From Algoriphagus iocasae (GTDB lineage Bacteria > Bacteroidota > Bacteroidia > Cytophagales > Cyclobacteriaceae): 64,000 nt of DNA. The position numbers and the translations under genes were made by a program. Positions 24,375 to 32,998 of the stretch are shown here, piece by piece; the first letter of the stretch is position 1, and each line of letters opens with the position of its first letter. The stretch is from the NCBI RefSeq assembly GCF_014206875.1, contig NZ_JACIJO010000001.1, forward strand, positions 434,001 through 498,000. Reading direction: 5' to 3'. The notes under the pieces were generated by a model. That model ran no database searches. It saw only the letters and a program-made list of their open reading frames with translations, and was not told the origin of the DNA.

Positions 24375-25718
24375 TTAAATCCCTGTGTAATTGAAAGGGG
24401 TGATTTGATTCAATTCTGCTTTCAACTCATCCGAAATCGGCAAGTTTGCAATAAATTCCTTGATCGAACTTTCAGTAATTTTCGAATTCGTTCTGGTCAG
24501 ATCTTTAAGCGCTTCGTATGGTTTAGGGAAAGCTTCTCTTCTAAGGACTGTCTGAATTGCTTCAGCAACGACAGCCCAGTTGTCTTCCAGATCTGCATGA
24601 ATCGCAGCTTCATTCAATTCCAGTTTATCCAAGCCTTTCGCCAAAGATTCCAATGCGATCACCATGTGTCCAAGAGGCACACCGATCACTCTTAATACGG
24701 TACTGTCTGTCAAGTCACGTTGCAATCTGCTGATTGGTAATTTGGCTGCAAGATGTTCCAAAAGCGCATTAGCGATACCTAGATTTCCTTCAGCATTTTC
24801 AAAATCAATCGGATTTACTTTATGGGGCATCGCAGAAGAGCCGATTTCACCAGCTTTGATTTTCTGCTTGAAGTAGTTCATCGCTACGTATTGCCAGATA
24901 TCTTTTGCAAGGTCCAAAAGAATCGTATTGATTCTCTTTAGTCCATCAAAATGTGCTGCTAGATTATCGTAATGCTCAATTTGCGTGGTCGGGAAACTTC
25001 TCACCAATCCTAAATAATGACTGACGAATTTTACCGCAAATTCATTCCAGGCAATCTCTGGGTAAGCAACTTGGTGGGCGTTCATGTTACCGGTAGCTCC
25101 ACCAAATTTTGCAGTGTAAGGAATCTGGTTTAGAAGCTCCAATTGCTTTTCTATTCTCACCACGAAGACATTGATTTCTTTGCCCAAACGGGTAGGGGAT
25201 GCAGGTTGACCGTGAGTTTTCGCCAGCATTGGGATGGATTTCCAGCTTTCAGCCTTTTCCTCCAATTTCAGCATCACTGCTTCCAACTGTGGTAAAATTA
25301 CCTCTGTCATCCCTGATTTGAGCATCAATGGAGTGGAGGTATTATTAATGTCCTGAGATGTCAGGCCAAAGTGGATAAATTCTTTTTGTGCCTCCAGACC
25401 AAGTGCATCGAATTTCTCTTTTAGAAAATATTCTACAGCCTTTACGTCGTGGTTGGTGATTTTTTCAGTGGATTTGATTTTCTCAGCATCTTCCAGTGAA
25501 AAATGATCCACAATTAATCTAAGCTCAGTGAAGAGTGAATGATCGAAATCCTTTAACTGAGGCAAAGGCAACTCACAAAGGGCGATAAAATATTCTACCT
25601 CGACATGAACTCTATTTTTGATCAGTGCGAATTCTGAAAAATAAGCTCTCAAAGGGGCTGTTTTGCCGGCATATCGGCCATCTACCGATGTGACCGCTGT
25701 CAACGCATTTAATTCCAT
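24375..25718 (-). CDS. purB: Adenylosuccinate lyase
   Basis: A 447-residue enzyme of the fumarase/aspartase superfamily. It splits SAICAR and adenylosuccinate to release fumarate in purine synthesis. The signature loop GSSAMPHKVNP is at residues 293-303, with the catalytic serine in it; KTHGQPASP near residue 168 carries the general acid/base histidine, and THGQP and TSQDIN are conserved substrate-binding motifs. The length and N-terminus (LNALTAVTSVDGRYAG) match the E. coli-type PurB. It is monocistronic with a strong terminator downstream. Confidence 0.97.
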   Translation of the reverse strand: MELNALTAVTSVDGRYAGKTAPLRAYFSEFALIKNRVHVEVEYFIALCELPLPQLKDFDHSLFTELRLIVDHFSLEDAEKIKSTEKITNHDVKAVEYFLKEKFDALGLEAQKEFIHFGLTSQDINNTSTPLMLKSGMTEVILPQLEAVMLKLEEKAESWKSIPMLAKTHGQPASPTRLGKEINVFVVRIEKQLELLNQIPYTAKFGGATGNMNAHQVAYPEIAWNEFAVKFVSHYLGLVRSFPTTQIEHYDNLAAHFDGLKRINTILLDLAKDIWQYVAMNYFKQKIKAGEIGSSAMPHKVNPIDFENAEGNLGIANALLEHLAAKLPISRLQRDLTDSTVLRVIGVPLGHMVIALESLAKGLDKLELNEAAIHADLEDNWAVVAEAIQTVLRREAFPKPYEALKDLTRTNSKITESSIKEFIANLPISDELKAELNQITPFNYTGI

Positions 25719-25935
25719 TGGGGTGTTCCGTTTGTTTTAGGAGGCTGCAATTTAGCCTTTTGACTCCAAAATTCGGGTCTACTTCCTCTGATTTCGTTCC
25801 TTTTATGAGATATTTTCGAACCCTCCTAAAAGAATTCGGGTTATGCAGGGGAAATTATCCCGGCCAAAGGCAATTATTCGGGAGGAGGGGTTAATTTTGC
25901 AGTCTGAAAATATTACTCAAAAAGTTAGATTTCGA

Positions 25936-27030
25936 ATGTTCAATTTATTTAAGAAAAAGAAAGAGGAAGTTAAGAAGCCTGCTTATCTGCCTCTAAAAGT
26001 GAGGGAGGTAGTTAAAGAAACGGCAGATACAGTAAGTATTTATTTTGAGCAACCAGAGCCTTTTTTAGAGTATAAACCTGGTCAGTTTTTGACCCTCATC
26101 ATAGATTTTGATGGCAAAGAGCAAAGAAGATCCTATAGCCTTTGCACCTCGCCATTTGTTGATCCTTTTCCCGGAATATCTGTAAAGAGAGTTCCTGGTG
26201 GTTTGTTTTCGAACTTTTTGAATGAAAAAATCCATCCTGGAAAAACCATCAATGTCCTGAAACCATTAGGACATTTTACCACAGATTTTCATTCCAAAAA
26301 TCAAAAGCATTTCTTCTTGGTAGCTGGCGGAAGTGGTATCACTCCGATGATGGGAATCTTGAAGTCTGTTTTGGTCAATGAGCCGAAATCAAAAGTAACT
26401 TTGCTGTATTGCAGCAGACATGAAGATCATATCATCTTCAAGAAAGAGCTTGATCAATTAGAAGAGAAATATCCTGATACTCTAAAAGTCATTCATAATC
26501 TTAGTCAGCCGACATCTGCATGGACTGGTTTGAAAGGAAGGCTGACAAGCGAAATGCTGTCAGGTTTTGTGAAAGCAGCTGAAGAGGAAGCGGATTACGA
26601 AACAGAATATTTTATCTGTGGGCCAGAAGGGATTTTAGAGACTACAATGGATTTACTTTCATCCCTTTACATTCCAAAGGAAAAAATTCATAAAGAAAGT
26701 TTCTATTCTGCGGCAGCAGAGGCAGCTCATGAAGCAGCAAGTTTGGCAGGAGGGCTTACCCGTGATGTATGGGTAGAACTAGAAGGAGAGGAGCACTTGG
26801 TTTCTGTTTCTCCGGACAAAACTATTTTGGAAGCAGGGCTGGATCTAAATCTGAATATGCCTTTTAGTTGTCAAAGCGGATTGTGTACAGCTTGTCGTGG
26901 GAAATTACTAAGCGGAGAAGTGAAAATGGATGAAGATGGCGGACTTAGTGATAATGAGATCAAAGACGGTTATGTACTTTGCTGCGTAGGGAGACCTCTA
27001 ACCAGCGATGTGAAAATCCGAATTGAGTAA
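25936..27030 (+). CDS. PaaE-like ferredoxin-NADP reductase with C-terminal 2Fe-2S domain
   Basis: A 364-residue protein from the ATG giving MFNLFKKKKEEVKKP; upstream codons in the frame do not look coding. It has an FAD-binding domain (GQFLTLIIDFDG, RRSYSLCTSPF), an NAD(P) domain (FLVAGGSGITPMMGILKSV) and a plant-type ferredoxin domain with CQSGLCTACRGKL as the cluster loop and a fourth Cys in YVLCC. This is the arrangement of phenylacetyl-CoA epoxidase reductase PaaE, but no other paa genes are near, so its partner oxygenase is not known. Confidence 0.87.
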   Translation: MFNLFKKKKEEVKKPAYLPLKVREVVKETADTVSIYFEQPEPFLEYKPGQFLTLIIDFDGKEQRRSYSLCTSPFVDPFPGISVKRVPGGLFSNFLNEKIHPGKTINVLKPLGHFTTDFHSKNQKHFFLVAGGSGITPMMGILKSVLVNEPKSKVTLLYCSRHEDHIIFKKELDQLEEKYPDTLKVIHNLSQPTSAWTGLKGRLTSEMLSGFVKAAEEEADYETEYFICGPEGILETTMDLLSSLYIPKEKIHKESFYSAAAEAAHEAASLAGGLTRDVWVELEGEEHLVSVSPDKTILEAGLDLNLNMPFSCQSGLCTACRGKLLSGEVKMDEDGGLSDNEIKDGYVLCCVGRPLTSDVKIRIE

Positions 27031-27041
27031 TTCCGAAACTT

Positions 27042-27530
27042 ATGGAAATTGAAGAAATCCGGAAGATCTACAAAAGCCTTGAGCAATTGGTTTTGATCTT
27101 AATGCTAATCGCATTGCCAGTTTTTGGAATGATTTACCTGTATTATAATTCAGGGAATCTGGATTGGGGACTACCAGAATTGCCTGATTTTTTAAATGGA
27201 ATTTTAGCGGGATCAGGTACGGCTCTTTTATTGGTTCAGTACCTTTTGTTTCACAGAAAACTTAAAGCAAGTTTTCAGAAGGAGGAACTCTTGAAAAAGG
27301 TGAAGATTTATGCAAATGCAACCAGGGAGCGGTTTTTTATCCTATTCATCTGTTCCTTGGTTTCGACTTTGGGCCTTTTGTTTTTCTCTAACCCGTATTT
27401 CATTGTCTTATTTGCAGGTACGTTGGTGTTTTTCTCCTTGGCAAAACCGAGTCCAGATCGTATGGGCAGATTGATGAAACTGAAAAAAGAAGATCGGGAT
27501 ATTATTCTTGAGGCTTCCCGACCAGAGTAA
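27042..27530 (+). CDS. Four-helix membrane protein, unknown
   Basis: A 162-residue protein with four hydrophobic segments, roughly residues 15-37 (LILMLIALPVFGMIYL), 48-68, 98-118 and 120-138, and charged ends. It begins 11 bp after the PaaE-like reductase gene and is probably co-transcribed with it. No known family is recognised; the acidic N-terminus (MEIEEIRKIYKSLEQL) is predicted cytoplasmic. Downstream lies the MITE-like repeat. Confidence 0.65.
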   Translation: MEIEEIRKIYKSLEQLVLILMLIALPVFGMIYLYYNSGNLDWGLPELPDFLNGILAGSGTALLLVQYLLFHRKLKASFQKEELLKKVKIYANATRERFFILFICSLVSTLGLLFFSNPYFIVLFAGTLVFFSLAKPSPDRMGRLMKLKKEDRDIILEASRPE

Positions 27531-27535
27531 AAAAT

Positions 27536-27843
27536 AAGAGGCTGTCTCAAAATATCTTGATGTCACATTGAGCACTTGTGAGACGAGAGTCTCGAAATCG
27601 AAATTTGGTTTGATTGGATAAATCAAGCCTTCGATAGACGCGACTTTTGTCGCTCCAGTGCTACCAATGACAGATTGATTAAATGGCACGATATTCGGGT
27701 CAGTCCGAGCGGAGTCGAGGACCCTTCGACTCCGCTCAGGGTGACCGAAATTCAGTTTTTGAGAGTAATTCCTGTCATTTCCTTTTTGTATGTTCCAAGA
27801 ATTTTTAAGGCTGACAAATGAATGCAATTTGAGACAGCCTCTT
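27536..27843. mobile_element. MITE-like element with 16-bp inverted repeats
   Basis: 308 bp bounded by AAGAGGCTGTCTCAAA (27,536-27,551) and its reverse complement (27,828-27,843), without a gene. Inside are a long hairpin (CCGAGCGGAGTCGAGG then CCTTCGACTCCGCTCAGG at about 27,705-27,742) and the CCTTCGATAGACGC...CTCCAGTG motif that resembles sequence near 14,820. It sits exactly between two convergent genes, where it may also act as a bidirectional terminator. No target-site duplication is obvious to me. Confidence 0.65.
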
Positions 27844-27860
27844 TTATTGTATGAGTTGGT

Positions 27861-28790
27861 TTAGTTTTCGATTACAATATTTCCTGAAGAGATGGATCCT
27901 TTCACCCATTCTGAGGCTCCATTGTCAATCTCCAGATTTCTGCCTGTATTAATTCCACCTACTTTTAAGTTGCCAGAAGAAGCTCTCAAAGAGAAATTCA
28001 AAGATTTAAGATCTGAAGAAGTTTGAATTCTAAAAGATCCGGAAGTTCCGTTAAATCTGGTATTTCCAGCCAATCCTGCATTGGTAGCTCTGATGTTTCC
28101 GGAAGTAAATCTCAATTCCCCCAGAGTGCCGATATTGCTTAGTTTAGCATTTCCTGAAGTGAGCGAAGCGCTTAATTCACCCATAATGGAATCAGCATCC
28201 AATGAACCACTGGTAGACTCATAATCCACATTGCCTTTTACATGGGTAATGTCTGCATTTCCGGAAGTTACTCCTGCCGTTACATTTCCTTCTACTTCGT
28301 CAATATAAAGAGAACCTGAGCTAGCTTTGATTTTTAGATCACCTTTGATGTTTGATGCGGATACTTTTCCAGAGCTTACTCGAAGATTCGTTTCATCGTT
28401 AGTCACACCGTCTACGCTGATAGTCCCAGAGCTGTTTTTGATGTCCAAAGCCATTGCCATAGGACCATTGATTTTGATAAAACCTTTGTTTCGGTTGTTT
28501 CCCCAAGAGCTAGAGCTGTTTTTTCTTTCGTAGGAAATTTTCAAAACATCACCTACTGTTACAAAAATGATATCCTGGTTTTCATCATTGGATTCTAGAT
28601 ATGCTTCCACTTTGACATCGGAGCTGGAACTTCCATCATAAGTGACGTTTAGCCATCCACCACTAACCTCGATTTTACTGATACCCGAATAGGTTTTGTT
28701 AGTGTCGACGATGACATTCTGCGCAAAAGAAACTGTAGCAAAAAGAAGCAATGCAAACAGCATAGGGCTGATTTTGTAGATTGTTTTCAT
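27861..28790 (-). CDS. DUF4097/GIN-like beta-helix surface protein
   Basis: A 309-residue protein with a signal peptide (MKTIYKISPMLFALLLFATVSFA) and many short repeats of the form SGxxSVDGVT, SGSLYIDEVEGNVTAG, TSGNADITHVKGN. This is the Ser-Gly-rich right-handed beta-helix pattern of DUF4097/DUF2807 'GIN'-type proteins, found on cell surfaces with possible adhesin roles. It is separated from the sigma-factor operon upstream by the terminator at 28,821-28,888, so it likely has its own promoter. Confidence 0.8.
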   Translation of the reverse strand: MKTIYKISPMLFALLLFATVSFAQNVIVDTNKTYSGISKIEVSGGWLNVTYDGSSSSDVKVEAYLESNDENQDIIFVTVGDVLKISYERKNSSSSWGNNRNKGFIKINGPMAMALDIKNSSGTISVDGVTNDETNLRVSSGKVSASNIKGDLKIKASSGSLYIDEVEGNVTAGVTSGNADITHVKGNVDYESTSGSLDADSIMGELSASLTSGNAKLSNIGTLGELRFTSGNIRATNAGLAGNTRFNGTSGSFRIQTSSDLKSLNFSLRASSGNLKVGGINTGRNLEIDNGASEWVKGSISSGNIVIEN

Positions 28791-28820
28791 GAGAATATGA
28801 TTGATTTATATAATTCGTTT

Positions 28821-28888
28821 AAAAAGCAAAGTGAAGGAATCACGATTCTTGATTTCTGATCATTCGTGATTCCTTTCCCATGCTTTGC
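28821..28888 (-). terminator. Long hairpin terminator of the sigma-factor operon
   Basis: An 11-bp perfect stem AGGAATCACGA/TCGTGATTCCT (28,835-28,845 and 28,864-28,874), extended by GCAAAG/CTTTGC outside it, with a T run (CTTTTT) on the minus strand. It lies after the barrel protein gene at 28,896. Confidence 0.75.
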
Positions 28889-28895
28889 ATTGATT

Positions 28896-29699
28896 TTATC
28901 TGATTGTGATACCAAAACTCATGGCATTAACTTCTGGTCCTAGGTTTTCCTGAAACAGGTTGTTTAAATCATAGTTGAAGAAAAGTGTGACATCTCCAAC
29001 GCCAATTTCTCCTCTAGCACCATACCTGAAATTTTCAACATACATATTCGATTTTTCGAATTGCTTTTGCTTGTTTCCATTTTCGTCATCGTAGACAAAC
29101 TTCCCTCTTCCACCAATTCTTAGGCCTGCATAGCCACCCAATCCCAATCTTAGCTTGTGATTGTTAGTCAAAAGAGTTGGTACTAATGTGAAATTCACAT
29201 AGGATGCTGAAATCTTGGATTTAGTACCGGTACCACCTTCGAATTCCTCCCAGGTAATCCCTTCAGGATTTTTCACAGCGATCAAACTTCTGTCTTCCAG
29301 TTTGAAATTGTACCAGTTGACACCGATGGAAGAGATCAAGTGAAAGTTTTTAGCGGGTTTGTAAACCCCTTCGATGTTGATCGCATAATACCAAGATCCC
29401 CAAGGTTTCACATCTGGCATTTCGCCTGATGGGTTCACCAAGTTGATTCCTAGTTCCGTATTAAAGTCAGCGTGGAATTTATTTCTTTTGGATTTGTAGC
29501 GGTCTTTGATTTGAATTTCATCGTCTTCCTCCACTTCCAGTATCCATTTTCCTTCTTCGTTTTTTGCGTATTTCCAGGTATTTCCAAAGACTTTGATGAC
29601 TTTATCTTTGGTGTAAATCACTGTGTCAGGTTCGTTTTGTGCCAAAGCTGTGCTAAGGGTAAAAACGAAAAGTAGTAGTGTAATCAGTTGGTTTTTCAT
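28896..29699 (-). CDS. Outer-membrane beta-barrel protein (paralog of the next gene upstream)
   Basis: A 267-residue protein with a signal peptide ending ALAQ. The C-terminal two thirds align by eye with the 346-residue protein at 29,741: FNTELGINLVNPSGEMPDVK, WGSWYYAINIEGVYKPAKNFH, SKISASYVNFTLVPTL, GLGGYAGLRIGGRGKFVYDD, NFRYGARGEIGVGDVTLFFN and a C-terminal NAMSFGITIR. The N-terminal part (TVIYTKDKVIKVFGNTW) differs. It is the last gene of the sigma/anti-sigma operon. Confidence 0.7.
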   Translation of the reverse strand: MKNQLITLLLFVFTLSTALAQNEPDTVIYTKDKVIKVFGNTWKYAKNEEGKWILEVEEDDEIQIKDRYKSKRNKFHADFNTELGINLVNPSGEMPDVKPWGSWYYAINIEGVYKPAKNFHLISSIGVNWYNFKLEDRSLIAVKNPEGITWEEFEGGTGTKSKISASYVNFTLVPTLLTNNHKLRLGLGGYAGLRIGGRGKFVYDDENGNKQKQFEKSNMYVENFRYGARGEIGVGDVTLFFNYDLNNLFQENLGPEVNAMSFGITIR

Positions 29700-29714
29700 G
29701 ATAAAAGAGTGTTA

Positions 29715-29739
29715 AAGCGAGGGACAAAGCCCTCGTTTT
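29715..29739. terminator. Intercistronic hairpin between the two barrel genes
   Basis: Stem CGAGGG/CCCTCG with loop ACAAAG (29,718-29,735). The T run lies on the plus strand, so on the transcribed minus strand this is a hairpin preceded, not followed, by A/T tract. It may moderate read-through or stabilise the upstream message. Confidence 0.4.
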
Positions 29740-29740
29740 T

Positions 29741-30781
29741 TTAGAATACTATACCAAAAGTGATTGGGTTTAACTCAGGACCTTTTCCTTCTTGGAAAAG
29801 TGTATTGAGGTCATAAGTACTGAAGAAAGTAACTCTTCCAACACCGATTTCACCTCTCACACCATATCTGAAGTTATTTAGATATAGCCCTGTGTTTTGC
29901 TTGTCTTTTTTACGACCAGAACCTCCGAGTTCTCTGTAAACGTATTTAGATTGGCCGCCAAGTCTATATCCAGCATATGGTCCGGCTGCGATTCTTAATC
30001 CTCTTCTGCCATTGTCATTCATTTTTCCAAAGTCCAGTTCCAGCATGGTCATCGCAGTGATATAGGATGCGGAAATTTTGCTTTTGAAACCATCTACGTC
30101 AGTTCTTTGCAAGAAATCGATCATATCATCTCCACGTACCGCTTGATAATCACGGTTCTCAAACTTGAAGTTGTAGAACTGGAATCCCAAGCCAAAGTCC
30201 CAATAAAAGCCTTTGGATAATCTCTGAGCAGCCATCCAATTGATACCTACATTCCAGCTTCCCCAACCTTTGACAGCATATGGATTGTCGGATGTCGGGA
30301 AACTTCCAGATCCATCCAGGTAGTTGTTTACCCCAAGATCTAAATTGAAATAGGTTCTGAATGGCGGATCACTGTTCTTTTTTATGCCGGATTCCACACG
30401 AACTTTGGTGTTTTCACCGGATTCATCCACCAGAATTCTCATTCCTCCGATGTATACTTCGGTTTCGTCCCAGTCTTCTCTAACTTTCACCACTTCTTTG
30501 GTGCTTCCGTCTTTTTTCTTGATCTCTACGATGGTCAGTTCACCGGAATCTTCGTTTTCTTCCAAATCCAATTCACGGATGATCTGATTGATATTCATCA
30601 GCTTTAACTTTTCAAAATCTTCTTTGCTGTCTACGATGATGACTACTTTTCCGGACTTGCCGAATTCTACGACTACACTGTCGCTCATGACCGTTTTATA
30701 GGTGTCATTGGATGGCATATTGCTGGCAAATCCTACTTGCACCAGTGCCATCAGGCAAAATAATAACAGATATTTTTTCAT
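29741..30781 (-). CDS. Outer-membrane beta-barrel protein, sigma-operon member
   Basis: A 346-residue protein with a signal peptide (MKKYLLLFCLMALVQVGFAS). The N-terminal third has charged strands resembling a periplasmic domain (VVIIVDSKEDFEKLKLMN, KKKDGSTKEVVKVREDWDE); the rest is a barrel (YFNLDLGVNNYLDGSGSFP, SKISASYITAMTMLELDFGK, AGPYAGYRLGGQSKYVY, YGVRGEIGVGRVTFFSTYD, LNPITFGIVF). It is the third gene of the operon after sigma and anti-sigma and is paralogous to the 28,896 protein. Confidence 0.7.
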   Translation of the reverse strand: MKKYLLLFCLMALVQVGFASNMPSNDTYKTVMSDSVVVEFGKSGKVVIIVDSKEDFEKLKLMNINQIIRELDLEENEDSGELTIVEIKKKDGSTKEVVKVREDWDETEVYIGGMRILVDESGENTKVRVESGIKKNSDPPFRTYFNLDLGVNNYLDGSGSFPTSDNPYAVKGWGSWNVGINWMAAQRLSKGFYWDFGLGFQFYNFKFENRDYQAVRGDDMIDFLQRTDVDGFKSKISASYITAMTMLELDFGKMNDNGRRGLRIAAGPYAGYRLGGQSKYVYRELGGSGRKKDKQNTGLYLNNFRYGVRGEIGVGRVTFFSTYDLNTLFQEGKGPELNPITFGIVF

Positions 30782-30812
30782 GATTTGGTTCTAATTTCTT
30801 GTGGCGATTTTT

Positions 30813-31631
30813 TTATTTATCAGCTCTTTCTCTTTTGGAAGTCATGTTGACAAAGAGATTGTTTTTGGCATCTTGCAAGTCTGCCAATCCCTGATCTACT
30901 TTACCAAGTAATCCTCCGACTTCATTCACTGTTTTGCCGATTTCAGCAATCAGGTTTTTGTCTTTTGGCTCTTCCTTAAGACCATCTGAAAAGATTTTAA
31001 CTCGATAGGCAGGTTCCTCCACTTCGGTCTTAGGAGTATTCTCTGCAATCGCTTGATTAAGATCCAGTGCGGGAGCAGTAATTTCTGGCTCCACTATCAA
31101 CACTGTCTCTGTCTTTTCCTCGATTGTAATTGCTTCGGCGATAACCTTTTCCTCTTCTCGTGTTTCGGTCATGGCGATCAGATTCTGGTTTGGTGCCTCT
31201 GCGATTTGTGGCTGAGGAGTAGATGGTTTAACTGATTTAGTTTCTGTTTTTGATTTCTCCTGAGTTGGAGCAGGAGTGGTTTTATTTTCTTCAGGTAAAT
31301 TGATTTCGCTTTCTATGGGAGTTTCTTCAGAACTCAAATTTTCAGAAGGTTCAGCTATTTGGGCTGTTTTATCTTCTTGCTGAATGACTCCTTGATTGGT
31401 AGCCAGCATGTCACCAGTCGGATCGGTGGATTCTAGAGGATATAAAAAATATCCTGCAGAGAGTAATATCACCACTGAAGCAGCAGCTGCCCACCAGAAA
31501 CCTTTATTTGATTTTGGTTCTTTTGGCAGTTTGCTTTCCAATCTTTCCCAGGCTAGTGCACTGGGCTTGATGCTGTGCTGGTCCAGTTTTTCTTTGAAAA
31601 CTTTATCCAGATTTTGTGATGAATTAGCCAT
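30813..31631 (-). CDS. Single-pass anti-sigma factor-like membrane protein
   Basis: A 272-residue protein: a short cytoplasmic N-terminus (MANSSQNLDKVFKEKLDQHS), one hydrophobic helix at residues about 45-66 (GFWWAAAASVVILLSAGYFL), then a low-complexity periplasmic part rich in Glu, Lys, Thr and Pro. Its start codon lies 8 bp inside the ECF sigma gene, the usual arrangement of sigma/anti-sigma pairs. The N-terminus would bind the sigma factor; the long Pro/Glu-rich outer part may bridge the periplasm. Confidence 0.75.
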   Translation of the reverse strand: MANSSQNLDKVFKEKLDQHSIKPSALAWERLESKLPKEPKSNKGFWWAAAASVVILLSAGYFLYPLESTDPTGDMLATNQGVIQQEDKTAQIAEPSENLSSEETPIESEINLPEENKTTPAPTQEKSKTETKSVKPSTPQPQIAEAPNQNLIAMTETREEEKVIAEAITIEEKTETVLIVEPEITAPALDLNQAIAENTPKTEVEEPAYRVKIFSDGLKEEPKDKNLIAEIGKTVNEVGGLLGKVDQGLADLQDAKNNLFVNMTSKRERADK

Positions 31632-32193
31632 TGTTTCTCCTTTCGTTTGGTATTAGACAGGCAATTTTTTCTTTTAAAACATTACGTGCTCGATTGAGCT
31701 GCGACTTAGAGGTACTTTCGTTGATTCCCAGTAGTTCGGCAATTTCTTTATGAGAAAACCCTTCGATCGCATAGAGGTTGAAAACGGTGCGATAACCTAC
31801 TGGAAGACTCTTCACCATGTCCATCAATTCCTCAGTTTCGAGATGGTTGAGTTCATAGTTGTGGTCTTTGAAATCCGAATCATTTTCCATATTCACCTCC
31901 ATTGTCAAATGTCTGTTGCTACGTAGTGTCATGAGAGCCTGAGTGACGATGATTCTTTTCATCCAGCCTTCGAAACTTCCTTTGTTCTGAAACTGTGGAA
32001 GTTTTTCAAAGATCTTCATGAAGCCTTCGATCATCACATCTTCAGCATGTTCGCGGTCTTTTAAGTACCGGATGCAGATGGCCAGAAATTTTCCCGAGTA
32101 GGTATCATATAGGTGGCGCTGGGCGGACCGATCACCCTTAAGGCATCCTTGTATAATTCCTGATTCGGTAGAAAAATTGGTTCTGCTGAACAT
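31624..32193 (-). CDS. ECF-type RNA polymerase sigma factor
   Basis: A 189-residue sigma-70-like factor. Region 2 is seen in LYDTYSGKFLAICIRYLKDREHAEDVMIEGFMKIF (in parts: LYDTYSGKFLAICIRYL and AEDVMIEGFMKIF) with FEGWMKRIIVTQALMTLR, and region 4 in LPVGYRTVFNLYAIEGFSHKE, IAELLGINESTSKSQLNRAR. It heads an operon of anti-sigma and two barrel proteins. It probably responds to an envelope signal and directs its own operon. Confidence 0.92.
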   Translation of the reverse strand: MFSRTNFSTESGIIQGCLKGDRSAQRHLYDTYSGKFLAICIRYLKDREHAEDVMIEGFMKIFEKLPQFQNKGSFEGWMKRIIVTQALMTLRSNRHLTMEVNMENDSDFKDHNYELNHLETEELMDMVKSLPVGYRTVFNLYAIEGFSHKEIAELLGINESTSKSQLNRARNVLKEKIACLIPNERRNNG

Positions 32194-32507
32194 TACTAGT
32201 GGCTTTCAAATAGGTAGATGCAGCTCATAAAGAGATGGTTGCTTGGGGAGGTGAAAAAAAGTTAATTATTTTTTATTCTATTTGAAAAGTAATTGTAAAA
32301 TATTGATAAATAAAGAGTTATGATATTGATTCTGGTTGGAATTATTTTTTGAAAATATGATTTTTTGAAATCTTTCCAGTGAGTTTATTTCCTTTATTTG
32401 ATATGAGAGTAGCTCAAAGAGGGGAGATTGATGCTTCAACAATTCTGTTGTTTCCCGAATTCTCGAAGCTTTGAGCATTTTTCTGGCAGGAAAGTGGAAA
32501 TAAGTAA
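32194..32507. other. AT-rich intergenic region upstream of the sigma operon
   Basis: 314 bp with no convincing gene; the small frames here are not supported by any coding pattern. It should hold the promoter of the sigma operon on the minus strand. I see no clear repeat or hairpin. Confidence 0.4.
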
Positions 32508-32966
32508 TTAATAAAAGGCTTTATAATTAATCTGGATATCCAGCAAGGTCCATTCGTTTTCCTTAATCGTAATTGGCTGGATATTTCCATCTCCATCAAA
32601 AATATTGGCGAAAAGACCACCTTCTTCTACTGTTACCACAGAATATCTTCCAGGACTTAGGTCGATGGCATATTTTCCGGATCCGTCTGTTTTTACTTCT
32701 TTGATTTTTTTGGTAGCAATGGAAGTGATCAATCCATCCTCTACTTTGACATCTGAAATATTGGTAAGTGGGAAGATCTGTACTGTCCGCTCCACTTTTT
32801 GGGCTTCTTTTTCAGGGTCTTCTCCATCTTGAATACTCGGCATCATGTTTCCTTCCAGCCAAGTGATGGTTCCCACGACGCCTTGTCCTTCGGGTTGATA
32901 AGGTTTACAATAAGTCATGCCAATCAAAAGTAAGAATATGCCAAGGTATTGAGATAGTGTTTTCAT
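32508..32966 (-). CDS. Carboxypeptidase-regulatory-like lipoprotein
   Basis: A 152-residue protein from the ATG giving MKTLSQYLGIFLLLIGMTYC, a lipoprotein signal with lipidation Cys near residue 20. The upstream extension of the frame overlaps the beta-CASP gene and is not used. The mature part has GVVGTITWLEGN, DVKVEDGLITSI and GSGKYAIDLSPGRYSVVTVEEG, the Ig-like fold of carboxypeptidase regulatory-like domains (KYxIDLxPGxYxV). It probably sits on the inner or outer membrane surface. Function unknown. Confidence 0.7.
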   Translation of the reverse strand: MKTLSQYLGIFLLLIGMTYCKPYQPEGQGVVGTITWLEGNMMPSIQDGEDPEKEAQKVERTVQIFPLTNISDVKVEDGLITSIATKKIKEVKTDGSGKYAIDLSPGRYSVVTVEEGGLFANIFDGDGNIQPITIKENEWTLLDIQINYKAFY

Positions 32967-32998
32967 TTTGGTCTGGTTATAAAAATCGTGTTTTGGTT

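Noticed and set aside
25936..27030. Part of a phenylacetate degradation cluster
   Set aside because: The protein is PaaE-like, but no other paa genes are near.
32278..32620. Two overlapping short minus-strand ORFs
   Set aside because: No start context, no recognisable residues, and they overlap the lipoprotein gene end and AT-rich intergenic DNA.
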